From contig NZ_CP118259.1 of NCBI RefSeq assembly GCF_013337045.2, positions 2,790,001 through 2,854,000 on the forward strand: DNA of 64,000 nucleotides. The letters are read 5' to 3'. Under the pieces are notes generated by a model, which had not been told where the DNA came from, ran no database searches, and saw only the letters and a list, made by a program, of their open reading frames with translations. This DNA comes from Agrobacterium vitis. Its GTDB lineage: Bacteria > Pseudomonadota > Alphaproteobacteria > Rhizobiales > Rhizobiaceae. A program made the position numbers and the translations under genes. Below, one piece after another: positions 18,767-26,260 of the stretch (position 1 is its first letter; every line of letters begins with the position of its first letter).

Positions 18767-19657
18767 ATGACCACATTTGCCCGCAGTTTTGAAACAGGCG
18801 CCAGCGACATCACCCCCGAAGGGAGCGATTACCAGACCGTGCGCCGGGTGATCGAAATGCTGACGCTGGACTATCGGGAGCAACCGGCGCTGGAAACCAT
18901 CGCCGAGCGGCTTGGCCAATCCCCCACCCAATTGCAGAAAACCTTCACCCGCTGGGCTGGCCTGTCGCCCAAAGCGTTCTTGCAAGCGGTGACGCTGGAT
19001 CATGCCAAACGGCTGCTGGGCCATGAAGGCCTGCCTTTGCTGGAAACCGCGCTGGAGCTTGGCCTGTCCGGGCCGGGCCGGTTGCATGACCTGTTCGTCA
19101 GCCATGAAGCGATGTCGCCGGGCGAATGGAAAGCCAAAGGAGCGGGCCTGACCATCCGCCACAGCTTCCACTCTTCACCGTTCGGCCAGGCGCTGGTGAT
19201 GGTGACGGATCGCGGCTTGGCAGGCCTCGGCTTTTGCGATCCGGGCGAAGAAGCCGCCTGCTACGCAGACATGGCCGGGCGCTGGCCGCTGGCAAATTTT
19301 GTCGAGGACCCAGTGGCCATCGAACCCTATGTGACCAGGATCTTCGACCCCGCCTGCTGGCAGGCGGAACAGCCGCTCCGCGTCGTGCTGATCGGCTCGG
19401 ATTTCCAGGTCCGGGTCTGGCAAAGCCTACTGCAAATCCCGCTTGGCCGCGCCGTCACCTATTCCGACATCGCCCAGAAAATCGGCCAACCCACCGCCAG
19501 CCGCGCCGTGGGGGCAGCAGTGGGACGGAACCCGATTTCCTTCGTGGTGCCGTGTCATAGGGCGCTGGGGAAGAGCGGCGCGTTGACGGGGTATCACTGG
19601 GGCTTGACGCGGAAACGGGCGATGCTGGGGTGGGAGGCTGGGCAGGTGGAGTCTTGA
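18767..19657 (+). CDS. AraC-type HTH / methylated-DNA-protein-cysteine methyltransferase fusion
   Basis: A 296-residue two-domain protein. Residues about 15-110 are an AraC-type helix-turn-helix (LETIAERLGQSPTQLQKTFTRWAG). Residues about 130-290 are an Ogt-like methyltransferase with the acceptor cysteine in VVPCHRALG and the preceding PLGRAVTYSDIAQKIG. It removes methyl groups from O6-methylguanine in a suicide reaction. It lacks the N-terminal zinc domain of classical Ada, so phosphotriester sensing is absent. ATG 18767 follows AAAGGAAAA. The stop overlaps the next possible start (TGATG). Confidence 0.93.
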   Translation: MTTFARSFETGASDITPEGSDYQTVRRVIEMLTLDYREQPALETIAERLGQSPTQLQKTFTRWAGLSPKAFLQAVTLDHAKRLLGHEGLPLLETALELGLSGPGRLHDLFVSHEAMSPGEWKAKGAGLTIRHSFHSSPFGQALVMVTDRGLAGLGFCDPGEEAACYADMAGRWPLANFVEDPVAIEPYVTRIFDPACWQAEQPLRVVLIGSDFQVRVWQSLLQIPLGRAVTYSDIAQKIGQPTASRAVGAAVGRNPISFVVPCHRALGKSGALTGYHWGLTRKRAMLGWEAGQVES

Positions 19658-20049
19658 TGTTCGCGGTTGTCCTATCGCGAACTGTGGTTGCTTCAATACA
19701 CCGTCCAATATACAACTTGTCCAGCGTCAATAATTCAAAGGTAGCCACGTTGGGCGAACAGTATGATCTGGCAATAATGGAAGCCATTCTAAGCGCGTTA
19801 AAAGAGATGGAACGGAATGACGAAATTATATTATTCGGACCAACGCAAAGAAACGCTGCGGTGAAAATTGCCATTTCATTGAAATCGGTAATTCCCCAAC
19901 CCAGTCTCACGCCCGAAGAGTTTTATGGCGTCAGAGCATTAATTCTTCATGCACTCGAAAGTAAGTCCTTTTTTGACTGGGAGATGCCTACCCTTACAGG
20001 GCTTACAGAAGAGAAATTCCGGGAGGTTGCACGAAAACTTCCTCACTAA
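19657..20049 (+). CDS. Hypothetical protein, AT-rich orphan
   Basis: Up to 130 residues in a frame starting one base inside the preceding stop codon (TGATG). The credible part begins later: TTG 19750 sits behind AAGGT and ATG 19777 is also in frame. The protein from there is helical and acidic, ending in TGLTEEKFREVARKLP. No known domain is recognised. Codons are clearly AT-richer than in the neighbouring genes (ATT, ATA, TTA), suggesting acquired DNA. Whether the first 30-40 residues are translated is uncertain. Confidence 0.5.
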   Translation: MFAVVLSRTVVASIHRPIYNLSSVNNSKVATLGEQYDLAIMEAILSALKEMERNDEIILFGPTQRNAAVKIAISLKSVIPQPSLTPEEFYGVRALILHALESKSFFDWEMPTLTGLTEEKFREVARKLPH

Positions 20050-20265
20050 TGATCGCTGCCGACTCTAACGCACCATCGCTTTGTTACTGGTGGCAATTGG
20101 CTGGGTACGACTTCTCGCAACGAGTCTGAGATATTTGCATGCTTGCCAATGACAATTAAGGTGATGAGCATATCCCGATCCGCGCTCAAATTTATTCTAA
20201 ATTAGTAAATATTAATATTACTGGAATTGGCTCATAAGGGATATGTCAAGCGGAAGCCGTTGGGT

Positions 20266-20613
20266 TCAGTGGCTACCGACGTTATCATCGTTTATAAATC
20301 CCCAGCCATCAGCGTGACCATGAAAGCTTCGTGCGAGCTTGCCTAAGTCACTTTCATGCACGGTGATCTCGTTGAGATTGGGCTTTAACCGTAGACTGAC
20401 AATCACGTCATACTCGCCGCTGTCTATGAGATCAAACTCGGCTACCAGCCCTCGCGCCACAACGGCATCAACAAAGGATTGTGCGGCGGCTTTGTTGTTG
20501 AAGACATGAGCAAAGTCTATGATCCTCTCTTTAGAGAGATCGACCCCATTTGCTTTCATATCGGCCAACACCCAAGCATTTTCTTCCAAACGAGCGTGAT
20601 AGTCTTCGGCCAT
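20266..20613 (-). CDS. RraB-like (ribonuclease E inhibitor-type) protein
   Basis: A 115-residue protein. The C-terminal segment HADGWGFINDD resembles the YDGWGTYFED signature of RraB. The rest follows the same plan: an N-terminal helix with conserved acidic residues, a strand/helix segment with NNKAAAQSFVDAVVARG, then EYDVIVSLRLKP. RraB binds RNase E and modulates RNA decay. Many relatives in genomes are stand-alone proteins of unknown target, some acting in toxin-immunity contexts, so the exact role is not claimed. ATG 20613 follows GGAGAGGA. It lies in an AT-richer pocket of small orphan genes. Confidence 0.7.
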   Translation of the reverse strand: MAEDYHARLEENAWVLADMKANGVDLSKERIIDFAHVFNNKAAAQSFVDAVVARGLVAEFDLIDSGEYDVIVSLRLKPNLNEITVHESDLGKLARSFHGHADGWGFINDDNVGSH

Positions 20614-20627
20614 TGCAGTCCTCTCCT

Positions 20628-20852
20628 CTATAGTTTTGTTTCCAACAGCGGAAAATAAGCTGGGCATTCGGCAGTATCCGCCATCTTCGTGCTTAAATCT
20701 GCGTGGCAGCAGTGGTAATCCACTAACGCCACGGTTCCCTCTACATAATATTCTTCCGTCAAGCAGCTGAAATCACAGAGATCAGATTTGAACTCAGACC
20801 CAACGGACACCATAGGCCCGTTGCAGTCATAGTGTACAGAAGCTAACGACAT
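20628..20852 (-). CDS. Hypothetical cysteine-containing small protein
   Basis: A possible 74-residue protein with six cysteines, including YHCCHAD, and an acidic composition. There is no clear ribosome binding site. It lies 14 bases upstream of the RraB-like gene on the same strand, so it may be the first gene of a small two-gene unit. No family is recognised and it could be a chance frame. Confidence 0.3.
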   Translation of the reverse strand: MSLASVHYDCNGPMVSVGSEFKSDLCDFSCLTEEYYVEGTVALVDYHCCHADLSTKMADTAECPAYFPLLETKL

Positions 20853-20911
20853 AAAACCATACGCGAAGATGCTTTCGAAAGGTCGGCGAATCAGTGATTA
20901 GGTACGAACCC

Positions 20912-21019
20912 ATGGAATTCGATCTCGGGGCGGGAGCGACAGCGGCGGACCTTGCTCGTCTTGAGATGACTTACCACCCTGACTCAGGTGCGAAGGAACT
21001 GAGCGCATATTTTCTGTGA
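20912..21019 (+). CDS. Possible 35-residue ORF preceding the 21016 gene
   Basis: The frame begins with ATG 20912 (MEFDLGAGATAADLARLEM) and ends at 21017-21019, overlapping the GTG of the next frame by two bases (GTGA). It could be a translationally coupled leader, or the N-terminal part of the following gene separated by a frameshift. Base composition looks coding. Confidence is low. Confidence 0.25.
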   Translation: MEFDLGAGATAADLARLEMTYHPDSGAKELSAYFL

Positions 21020-21309
21020 GCGGGCAGGACAAGCATCTGAGAGTGTTCTTTCCGCACGTAGACATGTTCCGGGTCATCGATGAGATGCACCGGGCGCTGG
21101 AAGAGCAAGGGATGGAAATAGTGGGGCATCTCTCCAACCACTTTGCTTACAAAGTCCAGGGAAGTCACTTCTGGGCAGCGCAACGCGAGGTCTTCGAAGT
21201 ATTGCTCCCGGAATCTACCCACTACCTTTTTGTCACGGGAGGTGACTGCGTTGACGTGATTACAAGAGAAGAACCTCGCTTCTGCTGGGTCAATTCCAAC
21301 ACCGAATAG
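21016..21309 (+). CDS. Hypothetical protein, 97 residues
   Basis: The frame starts at GTG 21016, coupled to the preceding short frame. The protein has alternating hydrophobic strands and helices (VFFPHVDMFRVIDEMHRALE, HYLFVTGGDCVDVITRE) and reads like a small folded alpha/beta protein. No family is recognised. A 128-residue frame on the opposite strand covers the same bases. I prefer the plus strand because its codons are enriched in G at first and G/C at third positions and its product is less basic and less disordered. Confidence 0.45.
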   Translation: MSGQDKHLRVFFPHVDMFRVIDEMHRALEEQGMEIVGHLSNHFAYKVQGSHFWAAQREVFEVLLPESTHYLFVTGGDCVDVITREEPRFCWVNSNTE

Positions 21310-21369
21310 GTTGGCTTGACTTGACCTAGTTAGCCGCTTCCGGCCCAAAACGGACAAGGAGCTAAGCTC

Positions 21370-21906
21370 TTACGAACGACGAAATGATGCTCTCACTATT
21401 TCGACAATATCGGTGTGAGAGTTCAACAAAACTTGCTCAAACCACATGCTTCTACCTGGCCATAACTCCAGCCGCTGAGTTCCCTTCTTCGCTGAAGCGA
21501 CCGTCGACGAGTAGAATTTCTTTAGTCCGGTTGAAGGAGAAATGTGCGCGTCACCACACACAAAGAAGCTTTGATAGGAAACCGTGACACGAAACACCGT
21601 GTCGCACAAAACAGACAGCGGGCGCGTCAATATCTTGAGGTGACCAGAACCGGCAAACTGATCGACTATGAAAATCCGTGAACCGTCGGAGTATTCGTGC
21701 GGTTTAAAGCTGAAGTTATCGGTCGCAAAAGAAGAATGTTTGATGAAAATCTGCCGAAATTGAAGGTTCAATTGTTTGAGAAAGTCACTGTCTGGCTTTA
21801 GTGAGACAGCCAGATCGCCATTTTGAGCAATGATGCACTCTGATAGTTTTGTTTCAATGAAGCGGCCCATTCGGTCGCTAGAAAGAACAAACTCAGTATC
21901 AGCCAT
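21370..21906 (-). CDS. Hypothetical protein, 178 residues
   Basis: Starts at ATG 21906 with AAGGACAG upstream. The protein is soluble, rich in Phe and Ser, with a predicted beta-rich middle (IFIVDQFAGSG, VTVSYQSFFVCGDAH). No signal peptide, membrane segment or known domain is seen. Codon usage is AT-richer than surrounding genes. It stands alone, 90 bases beyond the end of the SorC regulator and transcribed toward the 21016 gene. Confidence 0.6.
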   Translation of the reverse strand: MADTEFVLSSDRMGRFIETKLSECIIAQNGDLAVSLKPDSDFLKQLNLQFRQIFIKHSSFATDNFSFKPHEYSDGSRIFIVDQFAGSGHLKILTRPLSVLCDTVFRVTVSYQSFFVCGDAHISPSTGLKKFYSSTVASAKKGTQRLELWPGRSMWFEQVLLNSHTDIVEIVRASFRRS

Positions 21907-21996
21907 GATGCGCTGTCCTTGATGGGCTTGGTGCGGGTTTGTAGACTAATGTAGCTCTGACATGTCCGCAAGTGGCGCAAAGCAACCATCCTCCCC

Positions 21997-22974
21997 TCAC
22001 CCCTCCAACCCCAACAACTCCCTAGCCGCCGCCTCGTCCGTGATCAGCGTGTTGCACCCAATGCGGCGTATGGTGGCGCGGATGGCGATGGCGCGGTGGG
22101 CGCCGCCCGACGCGATGACGATGTGTTTGGCTTTTTTCAGCGTGTCGAGATCAACCGACATCACCCGCTCGTTGATCGGGTGGGAGACCGAGCGGCCCTC
22201 GGCATCGAGAAAGTTGAACATGGTGTCGCAGACGCAGCCAGCCTCGATCAGTTCGTTCAGCGTGGCGCGGCTGATGAAGCCTTCCGACAGCGAGGTGGAT
22301 TGCGGGCGGATGTCGCCGCAGGAGACCACGGCGAGGTCGAGGTTTTCGGCGAGATCATAGAGGGTTTTCAACCCGCAATCCTCGATCAGCGCCCGTTTGG
22401 TGGCGACGCTATCGACCAGCAGCGGAGCGAGGAACATATAGCATTCCGCCCCGAGCTGGCTGGCCAGCCGCCATGTATAGTCGATGGGATTGGTCTGGTG
22501 AACGGCGACAATGCCGCCCAGCAGCGAGACGACCTTGCAGTTTTCCCGGCGCGGCGGGCGAAAACCGGCAAGCGACGCCGTCATGGTGCGGCCCCAGCCG
22601 ACGCCGATGGTTGCATTGTCTGTGACCACTTCGGTCAGGAACTGGCCAAGCGCCAGGCCGACGGCGCGGGCGATGCCTTCGGCGTCCTGCCCGGCAGAGG
22701 ATGGCACGACCACCGCCTCATCCAGGCCGAAGCTTTTCTCCAGCTTCACAGCCAGTTCGACGCAATCATCGATGCCTTCGGCAATCCAGATCTGCACTTC
22801 GGAGCGTTTCAACGCCTCATCCAGCAGCCGGATCACCGTTGACCGGCTGATGCCGAGCCGTTCGGCCACATCCTTCTGGGTCAGGCCCTGGTTATAATAG
22901 AGCCAGGCAGCGCGAAGCCGCAGAGATGCCGCTTCCGAATAGCTGCTCTGGGTCTCCCGGCGAAGCTTGACCAC
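21997..22974 (-). CDS. SorC/DeoR-type sugar-binding transcriptional regulator
   Basis: A 325-residue regulator. Residues about 18-62 are a Crp-like/sigma-70-type HTH (LYYNQGLTQKDVAERLGISRSTVIRLL). The remainder is the SorC sugar-binding domain, related to glucosamine-6-phosphate isomerases, with the phosphosugar-site segments VGVGWGRTM and VSCGDIRPQ. It is divergent from transaldolase, with an ACATTTGTC/GACAAATGT inverted repeat between the two. It may sense a phosphorylated sugar and regulate tal or a distant operon (inference). Confidence 0.9.
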   Translation of the reverse strand: MVKLRRETQSSYSEAASLRLRAAWLYYNQGLTQKDVAERLGISRSTVIRLLDEALKRSEVQIWIAEGIDDCVELAVKLEKSFGLDEAVVVPSSAGQDAEGIARAVGLALGQFLTEVVTDNATIGVGWGRTMTASLAGFRPPRRENCKVVSLLGGIVAVHQTNPIDYTWRLASQLGAECYMFLAPLLVDSVATKRALIEDCGLKTLYDLAENLDLAVVSCGDIRPQSTSLSEGFISRATLNELIEAGCVCDTMFNFLDAEGRSVSHPINERVMSVDLDTLKKAKHIVIASGGAHRAIAIRATIRRIGCNTLITDEAAARELLGLEG

Positions 22975-23024
22975 GATGCAAATTGCCCCCTGTTTTCCGT
23001 CTCCTGACTATCGCAAGCCATGCA

Positions 23025-23052
23025 ACATTTGTCAAATCCAACGGACAAATGT
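23025..23052. promoter_or_regulatory. Inverted repeat, candidate SorC-family operator, with possible promoter
   Basis: ACATTTGTC (23025-23033) and GACAAATGT (23044-23052) are perfect 9-base inverted arms with centres 19 bases apart, placing both on one face of the helix. A TTGACT hexamer (23054-23059) follows immediately and could be the -35 of a promoter toward tal, with a weak GATATT 17 bases further. Confidence 0.5.
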
Positions 23053-23184
23053 CTTGACTTAATGCCCCTCCATAACGATATTCAGATCAAAGGACAGAGG
23101 ATATGGTCCCAGGTCGCAAAGACGTGTTGGAACGCAAATGCCCGTCCAGTGTTCATTTAATATGTGACATGAAGGAATTGCCTG

Positions 23185-24141
23185 ATGACTTCGAAACTCG
23201 AACAGCTTCGCGCCATGACCACGGTTGTCGCCGATACCGGTGACATTGAGGCCGTAACCCGCCTGAAGCCAGTGGATTGCACCACCAACCCGACCATCGT
23301 GCTGAAGGCCTTGGGCACCGACATGTTTGCCGATGCCTTTGAAGAGGCGATCAAATGGGGCAAGGCCAAGGGCGGCGCTTCTGATGCCGTGACCGAGGCT
23401 ATCGCCGATCGGCTGGCAATTTCGGTTGGTGCAGCGCTCGCCAAGATCGTGCCGGGCCGGGTCTCGACCGAAGTGGATGCTGATCTGTCCTTCGATACGC
23501 AGGCCTCGCTCAACAAGGCCCGCGCCATCATTGCCCAGTACAAGGAGCGCGGCATCGAGAAGGATCGCATCCTGATCAAGCTCGCCTCCACCTGGGAAGG
23601 CATTCGCGCCGCCGAAGTGCTGCAAAAGGAAGGCATCGACTGCAACCTGACCCTGCTATTTTCCCGCGCCCAGGCGATTGCCTGCGCTGAAGCCAAGGTC
23701 TTCCTGATTTCGCCTTTCGTCGGTCGCATTCTCGACTGGTACAAGAAATCGACCGGCGAGAACTACACCTCTGAAACCGATCCGGGTGTGGTGTCGGTGC
23801 GCCAGATCTATAATTTCTACAAGGTCAATGGCATCGAAACCATCGTGATGGGCGCGTCGTTCCGCAATGCGGGCGAGATTGAAGCGCTGGCCGGTTGCGA
23901 CCGCTTGACAATCAGCCCGGCGCTGCTGGATGAGCTGGATGCAGCAACCGGCGACCTGCCCCGCGTGCTGTCGCCTGAAAAGACCACGCCCGATCCTCTG
24001 GTATCGATGGATGAAAAGGCGTTCCGCTGGGCCTTGAACGAAGATCCGATGGCGACCGAAAAGCTGTCCGAAGGCATCCGTTCGTTCGCCAAGGATCTCG
24101 CCACCCTGCGCGGCATGATTGCAAAGAAACTCGAAGCCTGA
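23185..24141 (+). CDS. tal: Transaldolase
   Basis: A 318-residue pentose-phosphate enzyme of the TalB type, transferring a dihydroxyacetone unit from sedoheptulose 7-phosphate to glyceraldehyde 3-phosphate. It shows [13 protein letters not shown] near residue 32, the Schiff-base lysine in [12 protein letters not shown] near residue 132, and [12 protein letters not shown]. Length equals the usual about 317. ATG 23185 follows AAGGAA. It would process carbon from the xylose pathway. Ends in a bidirectional hairpin terminator. Confidence 0.97.
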   Translation: MTSKLEQLRAMTTVVADTGDIEAVTRLKPVDCTTNPTIVLKALGTDMFADAFEEAIKWGKAKGGASDAVTEAIADRLAISVGAALAKIVPGRVSTEVDADLSFDTQASLNKARAIIAQYKERGIEKDRILIKLASTWEGIRAAEVLQKEGIDCNLTLLFSRAQAIACAEAKVFLISPFVGRILDWYKKSTGENYTSETDPGVVSVRQIYNFYKVNGIETIVMGASFRNAGEIEALAGCDRLTISPALLDELDAATGDLPRVLSPEKTTPDPLVSMDEKAFRWALNEDPMATEKLSEGIRSFAKDLATLRGMIAKKLEA

Positions 24142-24162
24142 TTTCGATGATCTGTTGAGTTA

Positions 24163-24192
24163 AAAAGGGCGCGGCAAAGGCTGCGCCCTTTT
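24163..24192. terminator. Bidirectional terminator between tal and the SH3-like gene
   Basis: AAAAGGGCGC and GCGCCCTTTT form a perfect 10-bp stem with a 10-base loop. Four T residues fall at the end of the stem on either strand. It lies between two convergent genes. Confidence 0.75.
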
Positions 24193-24209
24193 CTCATTAC
24201 CGCGAAATC

Positions 24210-24809
24210 TCACTCGCCGCGGTTGCCGCCTGCCTCGTTGCTATTGCCGCCTGCCCCGCTGCTATTGCCGAACGGGTTGGCATAGCCGCTGCCATTGTTC
24301 TGCCAGCCGGAGCCGCCCTGCCCGCCCTGGCCTTTGCCTCCTTGGCCTTTACCCACAGGCAGTTCAATCACCGGATCGACCGGCACACCGCCAATCATCC
24401 CCGGCGGTTCACCGCCGGTTTTGACGACATAGCGTCCATCCACCCAGCGGCTGATGCGCGGACGGTCTACCGTGGCAATCCGGCACCAATAACCGCCCCG
24501 GCTTTCCATACAATTCTGCATATCAACAGGCGTGCCTTCGGTCAGCGCATGAATGATGCGGAAATTCGGCCCTGCGCCCGACAGAACCGGCAATTGCTGA
24601 CCGGGCTTGAGGCCGGTGACATGCCAGAGATAGGGATCGGGAAAATCCATTCCGCCTGGTGCGCCATTCCCCTGGCCATTGACAGAAGGTGCCGGGATCA
24701 CCGTCTGGCTGAGCGCAGGCATGGCGGCAAATACCAGGAAAAACGCCAGCACGCTGCGCCCCGTCATCTGGCGAAAAGGCCTGCGGCTGAGACTGGCTGC
24801 TGTAGGCAT
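24210..24809 (-). CDS. Secreted SH3-like domain protein with Gly/Asn-rich tail
   Basis: A 199-residue protein with a signal peptide (hydrophobic core VLAFFLVFAAMPALSQ, cleavage near residue 35). The middle (about 60-135) resembles a bacterial SH3-like domain: LPVLSGAGPNFRIIHALTEG followed by a Cys-containing segment and a Trp-Val-Asp-Gly-Arg-Tyr-Val ending. The C-terminal 50 residues are a Gly/Gln/Asn-rich low-complexity tail made of GKGQGG-like units. Likely periplasmic and envelope-associated. The role is unknown. Confidence 0.75.
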   Translation of the reverse strand: MPTAASLSRRPFRQMTGRSVLAFFLVFAAMPALSQTVIPAPSVNGQGNGAPGGMDFPDPYLWHVTGLKPGQQLPVLSGAGPNFRIIHALTEGTPVDMQNCMESRGGYWCRIATVDRPRISRWVDGRYVVKTGGEPPGMIGGVPVDPVIELPVGKGQGGKGQGGQGGSGWQNNGSGYANPFGNSSGAGGNSNEAGGNRGE

Positions 24810-25106
24810 GGCATTCTCCTGTTGCTGGAAAAGGCCTGCGGGCCTTTCTGTGGGCGGCGGTGCGCTACATTTTTATGGTCACATTGTCTTACCCGACGAT
24901 CCGTTAAATTCAGGTGGACATTCGGCCCATATGGAGTGACGACCCTGCCCGTCACGATGTTTATGATTGATTCCGACCATAAATAAGCTTGAGGCGTTGT
25001 TTTCGTTGCCCGATGATGACAAAGTACGGTCTTCGCGGAACTCGCGTTCTTCCCTTGCTTTCATGGCCTCGGCTCTCTTCGATGGCCCTTTTCTCCGTTT
25101 GTTGAC

Positions 25107-26015
25107 ATGATGAAATCGACTTCGCTTGGCTATGTCTTTGCCTTTGCCGCCTATACGGTGTTTTCCATGCAGGATGGCATTTCCAAGCATCTGGGCGATA
25201 GCTATTCGCCGGTCGTGGTCGCCACCGTGCGCTATTGGGCCTTTGCGATCTTCGCGCTCATTCTGGCCGCCCGCAGCCGCAATGGTCTGGTCGCTGCCGT
25301 AAAAACCAAACGGCCTGTCCTGCAAATCCTGCGGGGCTTGTTGCTGGGCGCGCAGATCCTGGTGTCGATTGCTGCCTTTCACTATGTCGGGCTTGCCCAA
25401 TCGCAGGCGATCTTTGCCGCCGGGCCGATTTTCGTGGCGCTGCTGTCGGTGCCGCTGCTGGGCGAACAGGTGGGCTGGCGGCGCTGGACGGCGATCCTGG
25501 TCGGCATGCTCGGCGTGGTGCTGATCCTTTCGCCGGGCTCGGGCAGTTTCAGCCTGATGGTGGCGCTACCACTGTTCTGTGCGCTATCAGGGGCTTTTTA
25601 CGGCATTCTGACGCGGCTGGTCAGCCGCGACGATCCGCCCGTCACCAGCTTTTTCTATATGTGCATGGTCGGCTTTGTCGGGGCCAATTGCATGGCACCA
25701 TTTTTCCTGGCCCCAATTGCCAGACAGGATTGGTTCTGGATGCTGGCGCTGTGCTGCACTGGCATTGCCGGGCATCTGTCGCTGATCAAGGCCTATGAGC
25801 ATTTGAATGCCGTGGTGTTGCAACCGATTGCCTATTACCAGCTGGTCTTGGGCTCGATCATCGCGGTGACGGTGTTTGGCGAAAGCCTGACCCGTAATAT
25901 GGTGCTGGGCTCGGTTATCGTGGTGGGGGCAGGCCTGTTCACCGTCTGGCGCGAACAGGTGGTGGCACGGCGAAAAGCCCTTGAGGTTCAATCTATTGCA
26001 GAACCTGCTTCTTAA
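25107..26015 (+). CDS. DMT-superfamily (EamA) transporter
   Basis: A 302-residue inner-membrane protein with about 10 transmembrane segments arranged as two EamA repeats (about 10-140 and 150-285). A typical first-repeat start (YVFAFAAYTVFSMQDGISK) and a conserved VGLAQSQAIFAAGPIFVALL segment are visible. EamA proteins export amino acids or other metabolites, and the substrate is not predictable. It stands alone; no regulator is adjacent. Confidence 0.88.
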   Translation: MMKSTSLGYVFAFAAYTVFSMQDGISKHLGDSYSPVVVATVRYWAFAIFALILAARSRNGLVAAVKTKRPVLQILRGLLLGAQILVSIAAFHYVGLAQSQAIFAAGPIFVALLSVPLLGEQVGWRRWTAILVGMLGVVLILSPGSGSFSLMVALPLFCALSGAFYGILTRLVSRDDPPVTSFFYMCMVGFVGANCMAPFFLAPIARQDWFWMLALCCTGIAGHLSLIKAYEHLNAVVLQPIAYYQLVLGSIIAVTVFGESLTRNMVLGSVIVVGAGLFTVWREQVVARRKALEVQSIAEPAS

Positions 26016-26260
26016 CTAAACTTCTTACGAGAACTGTTTACGCTCTTATTAACCGTGGTTGAGAATATCCATCGACACAGAAGAAACGAATATGCTCAAT
26101 TAAGCCTTCAGCAACAAGAAACTCCTAAAACTACTGCATAAATCCTTAAGTCGGCATCGGCTTGAGGTGAAAATTATGCAGCACATTTAAAGAGCTACAG
26201 CGAAGCTGAGTGCATCATATCTGGTGCACGGCGCTGTAGCGGGAGTTTTGCGTTTTTGGA

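Noticed and set aside
20971..21357. 128-residue minus-strand frame covering the 21016-21309 gene
   Set aside because: The plus-strand frame has more gene-like codon bias, and the minus-strand product is basic and lacks a ribosome site. The choice is not certain.
19657..21906. Prophage or integrative element
   Set aside because: No integrase, transposase, phage structural gene, tRNA or flanking direct repeat was seen.
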